Position numbers and translations under genes: made by a program. 33,330 bases of DNA, taken from NCBI RefSeq assembly GCF_004920835.1, contig NZ_QFHO01000039.1:1-33330 (forward strand), given 5' to 3'. Each line of letters begins with the position of its first letter. Positions within the stretch are counted from its first letter, which is position 1. Shown here in pieces: positions 7,125-16,991 of the stretch. Under the pieces are notes generated by a model. That model was not told the DNA's origin. It saw only the letters and a program-made list of their open reading frames with translations, and did not search any database. Source of the DNA: Stenotrophomonas maltophilia (GTDB lineage: Bacteria; Pseudomonadota; Gammaproteobacteria; Xanthomonadales; Xanthomonadaceae).

Positions 7125-8213
7125 ATGCTTGAACAGACGATCTCGCATCTGCAGGCCCTGGTGTCCTTCGACACCCGCAACCCGCCGCGTGCGATCACCA
7201 CCGGTGGCATCTTCGATTACCTGCGTGCGAACCTGCCCGGGTTCAACGTCGAGGTGATCGACCATGGCGCCGGTGCGGTCAGCCTGTATGCGGTGCGCGG
7301 TACGCCGAAGTACCTGTTCAACGTGCACCTGGATACCGTGCCGGACTCGCCGCACTGGAGTGCCGACCCGCACGTGATGCGCCGCCTGGACGACCGCGTG
7401 GTCGGCCTCGGCGTGTGTGACATCAAGGGCGCCGCCGCCGCACTGGTGGCCGCGGCCAATGCCAGCGACGGAGACGCTGCATTCCTGTTCTCCAGCGACG
7501 AGGAAGCCAACGATCCGCGCTGCATCGCCGCGTTTCTGGCCCGTGGCATTCCGTATGAAGCAGTGCTGGTGGCCGAGCCGACCATGAGCGAAGCCGTACT
7601 GGCGCACCGGGGCATCAGCTCGGTGCTGATGCAGTTCGCCGGTCGCGCCGGGCATGCCTCGGGCAAGCAGGATGCGGCCGCCAGCGCACTGCATCAGGCC
7701 ATGCGCTGGGGCAACCGTGCGCTGGACCATGTGGAATCGCTGGCCTCGGCGCGCTTCGGCGGCCTCACCGGCCTGCGTTTCAACATCGGCCGCGTCGAGG
7801 GCGGGATCAAGGCCAACATGATTGCCCCGGCCGCCGAAGTGCGGTTCGGCTTCCGCCCGCTGCCGTCGATGGACATTGATGGCTTGCTGGCGACCTTTGC
7901 CGGTTTCGCCGAACCGGAAGCGGCACTGTTCACCGAAACCTTCCGTGGTCCCAGCCTGCCGGCCGGTGACATCGCCGAAGCCGAGAACCGCCGCCTGTTG
8001 GCGCGCGACGTGGCCGACGCACTGGAGCTGCCGATCGGCAACGCGGTGGACTTCTGGACCGAAGCCTCGCTGTTCTCGGCCGGTGGCTACACCACGCTGG
8101 TGTTCGGCCCGGGTGACATCGCCCAGGCCCATACCGCCGATGAGTTCGTAACGCTGGACCAGCTGCAGCGCTACACCGACGCCGTGCACCGCATCATTGC
8201 TGCCGGCGCCTGA
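7125..8213 (+). CDS. argE': N-acetylcitrulline deacetylase (M20 family)
   Basis: 362-residue zinc metallohydrolase of the ArgE/DapE/M20 family, very close in sequence to the X. campestris acetylcitrulline deacetylase. It removes the acetyl group from the argF' product to give citrulline for ArgG. Metal and catalytic residues are visible as HLD (His68, Asp70), Asp99 in CDIKGAA, and the Glu pair in SSDEEANDP (126-127). The family's GHAS motif is also present (GRAGHASGKQD). AAGGA lies about 12 nt upstream of the ATG. Ordinary ArgE acting on acetylornithine is the alternative, but the neighbouring argF' argues for acetylcitrulline. Confidence 0.93.
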   Translation: MLEQTISHLQALVSFDTRNPPRAITTGGIFDYLRANLPGFNVEVIDHGAGAVSLYAVRGTPKYLFNVHLDTVPDSPHWSADPHVMRRLDDRVVGLGVCDIKGAAAALVAAANASDGDAAFLFSSDEEANDPRCIAAFLARGIPYEAVLVAEPTMSEAVLAHRGISSVLMQFAGRAGHASGKQDAAASALHQAMRWGNRALDHVESLASARFGGLTGLRFNIGRVEGGIKANMIAPAAEVRFGFRPLPSMDIDGLLATFAGFAEPEAALFTETFRGPSLPAGDIAEAENRRLLARDVADALELPIGNAVDFWTEASLFSAGGYTTLVFGPGDIAQAHTADEFVTLDQLQRYTDAVHRIIAAGA

Positions 8214-8227
8214 TCGACCCCACAACG

Positions 8228-8249
8228 CCGCCGTGCTCCGGCACGGTGG
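8228..8249. repeat. Hairpin between argE' and argB
   Basis: Stem CCGCCGTGC / GCACGGTGG (9 bp, one G-T pair) with a 4-nt loop lies in the 75-bp gap. There is no U-tract, so it is likely an intra-operon processing or stability stem. Confidence 0.4.
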
Positions 8250-8288
8250 AACTGCAACGCGGCGACCGCCGCCTGTGACGAAACCGAA

Positions 8289-9617
8289 ATGTCTCCTGCC
8301 CTCCAGCCCCACCGCCAGACCCGCCAGACCATCGTGCGCCTGCTTTCCAGCATGGCCAGCGCGAAGGAGATCAGCCAGTACCTCAAGCGCTTCTCGCAGC
8401 TGGATGCCAAGCGCTTCGCCGTGGTCAAGGTCGGCGGTGCCGTCCTGCGCGACGACCTTGACGCGCTGACCTCGTCGCTGTCGTTCCTGCAGGAAGTCGG
8501 CCTGACCCCGATCGTGCTGCACGGCGCCGGCCCGCAGCTGGATGCCGAGCTGTCCGCAGCCGGCATTGAGAAACAGACCGTCAACGGACTGCGCGTGACC
8601 TCGCCGGAAGCGCTGGCGATCGTGCGCCGGGTGTTCCAGCAGTCCAACCTGCGTCTGGTCGAAGCACTGCAGCAGAACGGTGCGCGTGCGACCTCGATCA
8701 CCGGTGGCGTGTTCGAAGCCGAGTATCTGGACGTGGACACCTACGGCCTGGTTGGCGAGGTGAAGAAGGTCAACCTGGCGCCGATCGAGGCCAGCCTGCG
8801 CGCTGGCTCGATTCCGGTCATCACCAGCCTGGGTGAGACCGCCGGCGGGCAGATCCTCAACGTCAACGCCGATTTCGCTGCCAACGAGCTGGTGCAGGAG
8901 CTGCAGCCGTACAAGATCATCTTCCTGACCGGCACCGGCGGCCTGCTGGACGAGCAGGGCAGCGTGATCGATTCGATCAACCTGTCCACCGAGTACGACC
9001 ATCTGATCGCGCAGCCGTGGATCCACGGTGGCATGAAGGTGAAGATCGAACAGATCAAGGATCTGCTCGACCGCCTGCCGCTGGAATCGTCGGTGTCGAT
9101 CACCCGCCCGGCCGACCTGGCCAAGGAGCTGTTCACTCACAAGGGCTCGGGCACGCTGGTGCGCAAGGGTGAGAAGGTGCTGCGCGCCACCGCGTGGGAG
9201 CAGCTGGACCTGCCGCGCCTGAAGCAGCTGATCGAATCGAGCTTCGGCCGTACCCTTGTGCCGGACTACTTCCAGAAGACCACGCTGCTGCGCGCCTACG
9301 TCAGCGAGAACTACCGCACGGCGGTGATCCTTACTGACGAGGCCGAGGGCGTGTACCTGGACAAGTTCGCGGTGCTTGATGATGCACAGGGTGAAGGCCT
9401 GGGTCGCGCGGTCTGGAACGTGATGCGCGAGGAGACGCCGCAGCTGTTCTGGCGTTCGCGCAACGGCAACCCGATCAACCATTTCTACTACGCCGAATCC
9501 GATGGCTGCTACAAGCAGGGCCATTGGAAGGTGTTCTGGTACGGTGCTGATGGCATCGACCGTATCAGGACCTATGTCGACCATTGCGGCGTTCGTGCAC
9601 CGAGCCTGGAGGGCTGA
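8289..9617 (+). CDS. argB: Bifunctional N-acetylglutamate synthase/kinase
   Basis: 442-residue fusion of an amino-acid kinase domain (about 40-290, KVGG at 47-50, LHGAGPQLD and ITSLGET glycine loops) and a C-terminal GNAT acetyltransferase domain (about 300-440, AVLDDAQGEGLGRAVW). It is the xanthomonad NAGS-K, related to vertebrate NAGS. It carries out both the first step (glutamate acetylation from acetyl-CoA) and the second (phosphorylation of N-acetylglutamate), which explains why no separate argA is present here. Arginine feedback inhibition is known for the family. The ATG at 8289 gives an N-terminus (PHRQTRQTIVRLLSSM) like homologues; Met22 is an alternative start. Confidence 0.95.
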   Translation: MSPALQPHRQTRQTIVRLLSSMASAKEISQYLKRFSQLDAKRFAVVKVGGAVLRDDLDALTSSLSFLQEVGLTPIVLHGAGPQLDAELSAAGIEKQTVNGLRVTSPEALAIVRRVFQQSNLRLVEALQQNGARATSITGGVFEAEYLDVDTYGLVGEVKKVNLAPIEASLRAGSIPVITSLGETAGGQILNVNADFAANELVQELQPYKIIFLTGTGGLLDEQGSVIDSINLSTEYDHLIAQPWIHGGMKVKIEQIKDLLDRLPLESSVSITRPADLAKELFTHKGSGTLVRKGEKVLRATAWEQLDLPRLKQLIESSFGRTLVPDYFQKTTLLRAYVSENYRTAVILTDEAEGVYLDKFAVLDDAQGEGLGRAVWNVMREETPQLFWRSRNGNPINHFYYAESDGCYKQGHWKVFWYGADGIDRIRTYVDHCGVRAPSLEG

Positions 9618-9622
9618 GCACG

Positions 9623-10218
9623 ATGAACCATGCTGATTGGACCAAGGTCCCTAGCCTGGCGGGCACCCATGCGCGGCTGGAGCCGCTGCAGATGGGGCAT
9701 ATCGATGGCCTGCGCGGCGCGCTCGGCGATGGGGCGCTGTCCAGGCTCTGGTACACCCAGGTGCCCGATGCGAAGACCATGACCGGCTATGTGCAGGCCG
9801 CGCTGCAGGCGCAGGCCGAAGGCAAGGTGCTGCCGTTCGTGGTGTTCGATGCCAACGACCAGATTGTCGGCACCACCCGCTACTACGATCTGCAAGCGGA
9901 CGTGCCGCGCCTGAGCATCGGTTACACCTGGTATGGCGAGTCTGCGCAGCGCACCGGGGTCAATACCGAGACCAAGCTGATGCTGCTGAGCCATGCGTTC
10001 GAGCGGCTGGAATGCCTGAGCGTGGTATTCGAGACCAGCTGGTTCAACTTTGCCTCGCGTACCGCGATCGCGCGCCTGGGTGCCAAGCAGGATGGCGTGC
10101 TGCGCAACCACAAGCGGCATGCCGATGGTACGCCGCGCGACACCGTCATCTTCTCCATCATCGATGCGGAATGGCAGGGCGTGAAACGCCATCTGCAGTA
10201 CCGCCTGGACAGCCACGC

Positions 10219-10222
<4 letters not shown>
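9623..10222 (+). CDS. GNAT family N-acetyltransferase (RimJ/RimL-like)
   Basis: 199-residue protein with the RimJ/RimL-type acetyltransferase fold. It has an N-terminal ARLEPLQMGHIDGL, a central substrate strand around VGTTRYYDL, and the long C-terminal half SHAFERLECLSVVF...ASRTAIARLGAKQDGV typical of the group that acetylates protein N-termini or small amines. It begins 5 nt after argB stops and overlaps argC by 4 nt (ATGA), so it is firmly inside the arg operon. The substrate is unknown. A role tied to acetylated arginine intermediates is possible but unproven, since both acetylation and deacetylation steps are already covered by neighbours. Confidence 0.8.
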
Positions 10223-11172
<950 letters not shown>

Positions 11173-11192
11173 ACACGCCTTCCGGAGCCCCC

Positions 11193-12488
11193 ATGGCAGA
11201 CCTTCTTTGGCAGAAGCCCGGCGTCGCCGTCGACGCCCAGATCCAGACCTTCCTCGCCGGTGACGACGTCATCCTCGACCGCGAGTTCTTCCTGCACGAC
11301 ATCGCGGCCAGCGCCGCGCACGCACAGGGCCTGCAGCACATCGGCATCCTCAGCGCCGATGAGCTGGCTGGCCTGCTGCGCGAGCTCGACGTGCTGGCGC
11401 AGGACTTCCGCGAAGGCCGTTTCGTGCTGGATACGCAGTATGAAGATGGCCATTCGGCGATCGAGGCACGGTTGACCGAGCGCCTTGGCGATGCTGGCCG
11501 CAAGATCCACACCGGACGCAGCCGCAACGACCAGATCCTGGTCGCCACCCGCCTGTGGCTGAAGGAGAAGCTGCAGCGCGTCGCTCAGCTCAGTGCCGAG
11601 GTGGCCAAAGTCGCGCTGGATCGTGCACACGCGGAAAAGGACCTGCCGATTCCCGGTTACACCCACATCCAGCGCGCCGTGGTGTCCTCGGCCGGCATGT
11701 GGTGGGGCGGTTGGGCCGAGGCCTTCATCGACAACGCCGTGCGTGCCCGCGATACCCATGCACTGGTCGATGCCAATCCGCTTGGCACCGCCGCCGGTTA
11801 CGGCGTGAACCTGCCGCTGGATCGCGAGCACACCACCGCCGCGCTCGGCTTTGCGCGCATGCAGATTTCGCCGATCTACGCGCAGCTGTCGCGTGGAAAG
11901 TTCGAACTGGCTGCACTGGAAGCGCTGGGCGGTGCCACCCTGGACCTGCGCCGCATTGCCTGGGACCTGTCGCTGTTCACCAGCGCCGAATTCGGTTTCG
12001 TCGCGTTGCCGGCGCAGTACACCACCGGCAGTTCGATCATGCCCAACAAGCGCAATCCGGACGTGATCGAGCTGATGCGGGCGACCCATGCCAGCGTCGC
12101 CGCTGCCCGTACCGAAATCGAGCAGCTGCTGTCGCTGCCGTCGGGCTACCACCGCGACCTGCAGTCGTCCAAGGGCGCCATCTTCCACGGCTTCGGGCGC
12201 GGCCTCGCCGCGCTGGAACTGCTGCCGGCGCTGCTGGCCAACCTGGAGTGGCGCGATGACAGGCTGCGCGCGGCGATCGATTCGGGCATGTATGCCACCG
12301 ACGTTGCGGTGGAAGCCGCGGTGGCGGGCGTGCCGTTCCGCGAGGCCTACAAGGCTGCTGCGGCCGGTGCGGACAGTGCAGGGCAGGGACGTACCCCGGA
12401 AGGCAGCCTGGCCGCGCGCGTATCGCCGGGTTCGGCAGCCGACCTGCGCCTGGACGAACTGAGTGCGCGCTGGCAGGCGCTGTCCTGA
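11193..12488 (+). CDS. argH: Argininosuccinate lyase
   Basis: 431-residue member of the fumarase/aspartase superfamily, releasing fumarate from argininosuccinate to give arginine. The signature GSSIMPNKRNPD is at 279-290, carrying the catalytic serine loop. HTGRSRNDQ (about 106-114) and YTHIQRA (about 156-162) are the other conserved regions. GGAGC precedes the ATG at a normal distance. The stop codon shares one base with the next gene's ATG (TGATG). Confidence 0.96.
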   Translation: MADLLWQKPGVAVDAQIQTFLAGDDVILDREFFLHDIAASAAHAQGLQHIGILSADELAGLLRELDVLAQDFREGRFVLDTQYEDGHSAIEARLTERLGDAGRKIHTGRSRNDQILVATRLWLKEKLQRVAQLSAEVAKVALDRAHAEKDLPIPGYTHIQRAVVSSAGMWWGGWAEAFIDNAVRARDTHALVDANPLGTAAGYGVNLPLDREHTTAALGFARMQISPIYAQLSRGKFELAALEALGGATLDLRRIAWDLSLFTSAEFGFVALPAQYTTGSSIMPNKRNPDVIELMRATHASVAAARTEIEQLLSLPSGYHRDLQSSKGAIFHGFGRGLAALELLPALLANLEWRDDRLRAAIDSGMYATDVAVEAAVAGVPFREAYKAAAAGADSAGQGRTPEGSLAARVSPGSAADLRLDELSARWQALS

Positions 12489-12751
12489 TGGCCGCTACCG
12501 TGTACCTGGTGCTGGCCATGCGCCGGCCCGACTTCAACGCCGCAGCGGTGCAGCCGCATCTGGACTTCCTCGACGCGTTGCGTGCGCAGGGCAGGCTGCA
12601 GCTGACCGGCGGTTTCGCCGACGGCAGCGGCGGCGCCTATGTGCTGTGCAACGTGGAGAACCTGGCGCAGGCGCAGGCCATCGTCGCCACCGACCCGCTG
12701 GTGACGATGCGGGCCTCCGACCTGACCGTGCACGAATGGAATACCCGCTGA
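12488..12751 (+). CDS. YciI-like protein
   Basis: 87-residue protein of the YciI/YCII-related family (dimeric ferredoxin-like fold). The pattern RRPDF...HLDFLDALRAQGRL...GGFADGSGG...VATDPLV matches the family, with His24 near the N-terminal helix and Asp69 in the DP motif as candidates for its His-Asp active site. Enzymatic roles of YciI proteins are mostly unknown. It overlaps argH by 1 nt and is followed 10 nt later by proB, so it belongs to the same transcript; its link to arginine or proline metabolism is by position only. Confidence 0.75.
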   Translation: MAATVYLVLAMRRPDFNAAAVQPHLDFLDALRAQGRLQLTGGFADGSGGAYVLCNVENLAQAQAIVATDPLVTMRASDLTVHEWNTR

Positions 12752-12761
12752 GGCGCACCTG

Positions 12762-13919
12762 ATGACCCTGCACGCCACCCACGTCGCCTCGCCGTTCCCG
12801 GAACAGGTGCTGCCACCGTGGCGGCGCGCGGTGCTGAAGGTTGGCAGCAGCCTGCTGGCCGCCGATGGCGGTGGCCTGTCGCCACGCCACGCGCTGGGCC
12901 TGGCCCAGTTCGTCTCCGCCAACGTACTGGCCGGACGCGAGGTGGTGATCGTGTCCTCGGGCGCGGTTGCCGCTGGCCGCGCGATTCTTCCCCGGGCCGA
13001 CGAGCCCGGTGCGGCGATGGCGGCGCGTCAGGCGCTGGCCGCGCTCGGACAGGCCCAGCTGATCGGGCTCTGGCAGCGCTTCTTCGAACGCCCGGTGGCG
13101 CAGGTGTTGCTGACCCACGACGACCTGCGCAACCGTCGTCGCTACCTCAATGCGCGCGCCACGCTCACCGAGCTGCTGCGGCTGGGCGCGTTGCCGGTGG
13201 TCAACGAGAACGACACGGTATCGGTGGATGAACTCAAGCTCGGCGACAACGACAACCTGGCCGCAACGGTGGCGGCGCTGGTGAATGCCGATGCGCTGTT
13301 CATCGCCACCGACATCGATGGTCTGTACAGCGCCGACCCGCGCACCGTGGCCGACGCACGACCGATGCATGACGTGCCCGAGTTGGACGATGCCGTGCTG
13401 GCGATGGCCGGCGGCGCCGGTTCGCGCGCCGGCACTGGTGGAATGCGCACCAAGCTGGAAGCGGCGGCCAAGGCCGGCCGCCTCGGCATCGAGACCTATC
13501 TGTTCAATGGCCGCAGCAGTGACGTGGTGCGCGCACTAGCGCAGGACCGCCTGTTCGGCACTCGCATCCACGCCGCGCGCAGCCGTGAGGCCGCACGCAA
13601 GCACTGGCTGCGGCATGCGCCGCTGGCCGAGGGCGCGATCATCGTCGATGCGGGCGCGGCCCAGGCCATGCGTGAGAAAGGCGCTTCGCTGCTGCCCGGT
13701 GGCATCACCGGTGCAGAAGGCAGCTTCCGCCGTGGCGACATGGTGCAGGTGTGCTGGACCTCGTCGCAGGGCCGTGTCTGCATCGCCCGCGGTGTCAGCC
13801 AGTACGCCGCCGATGATGTGCGCCGGATCGCCGGTCGCCATTCGCGCGACATCGAGGCCGTGCTGGGCTACAACTACGGTGGCAGTGTCGTCCATCGCGA
13901 TGATCTGGTGCTGCCATGA
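12762..13919 (+). CDS. proB: Glutamate 5-kinase
   Basis: 385-residue enzyme phosphorylating glutamate, the committed step to proline and usually feedback-inhibited by proline. The N-terminal amino-acid kinase domain (about 20-270) shows KVGSSLL, VSSGAVAAGR, NENDTVSVDEL and GTGGMRTKLEAA. A C-terminal PUA domain (about 290-375) is visible around EGAIIVDAGA...GRVCIARGVS. Length is slightly above E. coli ProB (367), mostly at the N-terminus. Its stop overlaps an in-frame ATG of proA (ATGA at 13916). Confidence 0.95.
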   Translation: MTLHATHVASPFPEQVLPPWRRAVLKVGSSLLAADGGGLSPRHALGLAQFVSANVLAGREVVIVSSGAVAAGRAILPRADEPGAAMAARQALAALGQAQLIGLWQRFFERPVAQVLLTHDDLRNRRRYLNARATLTELLRLGALPVVNENDTVSVDELKLGDNDNLAATVAALVNADALFIATDIDGLYSADPRTVADARPMHDVPELDDAVLAMAGGAGSRAGTGGMRTKLEAAAKAGRLGIETYLFNGRSSDVVRALAQDRLFGTRIHAARSREAARKHWLRHAPLAEGAIIVDAGAAQAMREKGASLLPGGITGAEGSFRRGDMVQVCWTSSQGRVCIARGVSQYAADDVRRIAGRHSRDIEAVLGYNYGGSVVHRDDLVLP

Positions 13920-13939
13920 CCGGTTTGAAGGACACCCCG

Positions 13940-15187
13940 ATGAGCGAAATCGAAGCGCAGGCGCGTGCCTGCCGTGACGCGGCCCAGATCGTTGCCGGCC
14001 TCGACAGTGCGGCCCGCCGCACGCTGCTGCTGGCGATGGCACAGGCGCTGGAAGTGAATGCCGGGCTGATCCTGGCCGGTAATGCACGTGACCTCGCCGC
14101 CGCGCGCGACAAGGGCGTTGGCAGTGCCATGCTCGACCGCCTGGCGCTGGACCCGGCACGCCTGTTCGCGATGGCCGAAGCCGTGCGTGAGGTCGCTGCG
14201 CTTCCCGATCCGGTCGGCCAGGTCACCCGCGACGACGTGCGCCCGAACGGCATCCGTGTGCAGAAGGTGCGCGTGCCGCTGGGCGTGATCGCGATGATCT
14301 ACGAAGCACGTCCGAACGTGACCGCCGAAGCCGCGGCGCTGTGCCTGAAGGCCGGCAACGGCGTGGTCCTGCGTGGCGGCTCCGAAGCGATCCATTCCAA
14401 CACCGCCATCGCCCAGGCACTGGCTGGTGCATTGACCGCCAATGGCGTGCCTCCGGCGGCGGTGACCGTGCTGACCGACCTGCGTCGCGAAGCGATGCTG
14501 GAACTGCTGCAGCTGCATGAGCTGATCGACCTGGCCATTCCGCGCGGCGGTGAAGGCCTGATCCGCTTCGTTGCCGAGCATGCGCGGGTGCCGGTGATCA
14601 AGCATTACAAGGGCGTGTGCCATCTGTTCGTGGATGCCAGCGCCGACCTGGGCAAAGCCATCGACCTGCTGGTGGACGGCAAGTGCAGCCGTCCGGCAGC
14701 CTGCAACTCGCTGGAGACCCTGCTGGTGCATCGTGTCGTGGCCGATACCTTCCTGCCGCGCGTGGCACAAGCGCTTGGCGAGCGAGGCGTGCAGCTGCGC
14801 GCCGATGCGCTGGCGCAGCCGCTGCTGCCGGGCAGCACGTTGGCCACCGAAGACGACTACGCCGCCGAGTTCCTTGACCTGGTGCTGGCGGTACGCGTGG
14901 TCGACGACCTCGATGCGGCCATCGCGCACATCCGTGCTTATAGTTCCGACCATACCGAAGTAATCGCCACCGAGGACGCGGGCAACGCCGAGCGTTTCGT
15001 CAACGCGTTGCGCTCTGCGGTGGTGATGGTCAATGCCTCTTCGCGCTTCTCTGATGGCGGCCAGCTCGGCCTCGGCAGCGAGATCGGCATCTCCACCACG
15101 CGCCTGCATGCCTACGGCCCGATGGGCCTGGAAGCGCTCACCGTCGAGCGTTTCGTGGTGCGTGGCGAAGGGCAGACCCGCACCTGA
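13940..15187 (+). CDS. proA: Gamma-glutamyl phosphate reductase
   Basis: 415-residue aldehyde-dehydrogenase-fold enzyme reducing gamma-glutamyl phosphate to glutamate semialdehyde, the second proline step. The catalytic cysteine is Cys255 in RPAACNSLET. The ProA signature region is AAIAHIRAYSSDHTEVI. Two starts compete: ATG 13916, overlapping proB, and ATG 13940. I favour 13940 because AAGGA at 13928-13932 sits 7 nt before it and MSEIEAQARACRDAAQ aligns with family N-termini. It is the last gene of the plus-strand block. Confidence 0.93.
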   Translation: MSEIEAQARACRDAAQIVAGLDSAARRTLLLAMAQALEVNAGLILAGNARDLAAARDKGVGSAMLDRLALDPARLFAMAEAVREVAALPDPVGQVTRDDVRPNGIRVQKVRVPLGVIAMIYEARPNVTAEAAALCLKAGNGVVLRGGSEAIHSNTAIAQALAGALTANGVPPAAVTVLTDLRREAMLELLQLHELIDLAIPRGGEGLIRFVAEHARVPVIKHYKGVCHLFVDASADLGKAIDLLVDGKCSRPAACNSLETLLVHRVVADTFLPRVAQALGERGVQLRADALAQPLLPGSTLATEDDYAAEFLDLVLAVRVVDDLDAAIAHIRAYSSDHTEVIATEDAGNAERFVNALRSAVVMVNASSRFSDGGQLGLGSEIGISTTRLHAYGPMGLEALTVERFVVRGEGQTRT

Positions 15188-15198
15188 GCGCAACGGAC

Positions 15199-15255
15199 GC
15201 CGGGCATGGCCCGGCGCTACCGCCGCACATCGGGTAGCGCCGGGCCATGCCCGGC
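15199..15255. repeat. SMAG dimer between proA and pgaD
   Basis: Two GCCGGGC-N3-GCCCGGC hairpins (15199-15215 and 15239-15255) carry their GTAG heads facing each other (GCTAC at 15216, GTAGC at 15234). They sit in the 79-bp gap between convergent genes and could form one long cruciform. A bidirectional transcript-end role is plausible because no U-tract terminator is present. Confidence 0.7.
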
Positions 15256-15266
15256 GAAGCGCAGGT

Positions 15267-15737
15267 TCACACCACTTCCCGGCGGATGCCGATCGGCCGC
15301 GCGTGATCGTCCATGTGCAGCGTGGCGGCCTTGCAGCCCAGCAGGCGTTCGGCCAGGCCGGTGCTGGCACCCAGGTCAGCGGCGACCTCGTTGAGACTGG
15401 CCGGTGGCCGCGGCAGGCGCCGCTCGTGGCCACGGAAGCGCGCGCGGTTGTACTCGGCCCAGCCAATCAGCAGCACGCTGGCGCACAGCAGCATCAGCGG
15501 CAGCGCCACCAGCACATACGGATCGAACTGGTTCTGTCGCTCGTACAGCTGCCGCCAAGCCAGCCGGCCGCCGGCCAGCCACGACACCAGAGTGACCAGA
15601 GGAGCCCACAGGTAGAAGTAGAAGCCCCAGAACGCCAGGGTGACGAACCCCCAGGCAGTGCGCTGGAACCGCGGCTGGCGGTGCGGCTTGCGGATCATCC
15701 GTGAATCGAAGCGGTTGGAAGAGTGGTGTGTGTTCAT
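15267..15737 (-). CDS. pgaD: PNAG synthase accessory subunit PgaD
   Basis: 156-residue inner-membrane protein with two hydrophobic segments (about 30-55 and 73-93) and a cytoplasmic C-terminal tail. It matches PgaD, which assists the PgaC glycosyltransferase; in E. coli the PgaCD complex is the c-di-GMP receptor that switches PNAG synthesis on. Its ATG overlaps the pgaC stop by 3 nt within ATGA, as expected for a tight complex. Confidence 0.85.
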   Translation of the reverse strand: MNTHHSSNRFDSRMIRKPHRQPRFQRTAWGFVTLAFWGFYFYLWAPLVTLVSWLAGGRLAWRQLYERQNQFDPYVLVALPLMLLCASVLLIGWAEYNRARFRGHERRLPRPPASLNEVAADLGASTGLAERLLGCKAATLHMDDHARPIGIRREVV

Positions 15738-16984
15738 CGGATACCCCGGTCAGGACTGGTCCAGGTGGCACGCTTGCTGCGACGGCGCAGCAGGGTCTTC
15801 GGAAGCGCCACCAGGGTGGTGGAAAGGCTGATCAGCCAGTACGCCATCGGGTACCAGATGACCCAGAAGTAGTTGCGTCCTATCTGTGTTTCGTATCGAC
15901 GGTCGATGATCAGGCTGCTGGCGAACTGCAGCAGGCAGACCAACGCCAGGATCACGCCATGCCACTGGGGCAGCAGGCTGGCGATATACAGCTGGTGGGG
16001 CAGTTCGATGAACTTGCCCAACGCCCACAACACCACGATGAACAGCATGGTGTAGGCCCAGATCACGCTCAGCACGTATTCCAGCAGTACGCCCCACATG
16101 CGCCGTTCCTTCCAGTGCAGCAGCGAGCGTGCGTGGCGCAGCATCACTTCCACGCCGCCCTGAGCCCAGCGCAGGCGCTGCCGCCACAGCCCCTTCAGCG
16201 TTTCCGGCATCAGGATGAAGCACAGCGCGTTGGGCTCGTAGCGGATGTCCCAGTGCGCGCGCTGCAGCCGCCAGCTGATGTCGATGTCTTCGGTGACCAT
16301 GTCATCCGACCACCACCCGACCTGGTGCAGGGCAGTGCGGCGGAAGCCGGCGATCACTCCCGAGATGGTGAAGATGCGTCCGTACACGCGCTGCGCGCGC
16401 TTGATCATGCCGATGATCGAGGAAAACTCAGCCACCTGCAGCCGGCCCAGCAGGGTGGAGCGGTTGCGGATGCGCGGGTTGCCGGTGACCGCGCCGACCC
16501 GGTTGCCGCTGACCAGGTGCCAGATCATCCAGTGCAGGGCGTGCTCCTCGAGCATCGCATCGCCGTCGATGCACACCAGATACTCCGAGCGTGCCGCCAG
16601 TGCACCCATGCGAAGCGCATTGGCCTTGCCCAGGTTGCGGTCCAGGTGCAGCACGCGCAGCCGTGGATGCCTGGCTGCGAGCGCGTCCAGGCGGGCACCG
16701 GTGTCGTCGCTGCTGCCATCGTCGATGACGATCACCTCGTAGTCGGCCGGATAGCGCTGTGCCAATGCCGCACCGAGCGTGTCGTCCAGGTTCTCCGATT
16801 CGTTGTGGCAGGGAATCAGCAGACTGGCGAACGGTGGATCAACCATCAACGGTGGATCATTGCGCGGCGGCGAATGCCGTTCGCGCCGGAAGTAGTAGTA
16901 AAGCCCACCGGACATCCAGAAGAACGCCATCACCATCGGATAGTAGAAGGCGAACTGGAACAGGATCTGCAACAACGGATGCAT
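15734..16984 (-). CDS. pgaC: Poly-beta-1,6-N-acetylglucosamine synthase
   Basis: 416-residue membrane glycosyltransferase (GT2 family) polymerising UDP-GlcNAc into PNAG. Membrane helices lie at the N-terminus and after residue about 290. The catalytic part shows LIPCHNESEN, VIVIDDGSSDDT, CIDGDAM (DxD-like), TEDIDISWRL and the processive-synthase motif QRLRW (RQRLRWAQGG). The ATG at 16984 fits the hydrophobic N-terminus. A GTG at 16990 is 6 nt upstream in frame and better spaced from GGAGA (17001-16997), so it may be the true start. It follows pgaB almost without gap. Confidence 0.93.
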   Translation of the reverse strand: MHPLLQILFQFAFYYPMVMAFFWMSGGLYYYFRRERHSPPRNDPPLMVDPPFASLLIPCHNESENLDDTLGAALAQRYPADYEVIVIDDGSSDDTGARLDALAARHPRLRVLHLDRNLGKANALRMGALAARSEYLVCIDGDAMLEEHALHWMIWHLVSGNRVGAVTGNPRIRNRSTLLGRLQVAEFSSIIGMIKRAQRVYGRIFTISGVIAGFRRTALHQVGWWSDDMVTEDIDISWRLQRAHWDIRYEPNALCFILMPETLKGLWRQRLRWAQGGVEVMLRHARSLLHWKERRMWGVLLEYVLSVIWAYTMLFIVVLWALGKFIELPHQLYIASLLPQWHGVILALVCLLQFASSLIIDRRYETQIGRNYFWVIWYPMAYWLISLSTTLVALPKTLLRRRSKRATWTSPDRGIR

Positions 16985-16991
16985 GTCCACG

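Noticed and set aside
6903..9584. 893-codon open frame on the minus strand across argG, argE' and argB
   Set aside because: It is antisense to three well-recognised genes. Its translation is rich in Arg, His, Gln and Gly without family motifs, as expected from a codon-position shadow in GC-rich DNA.
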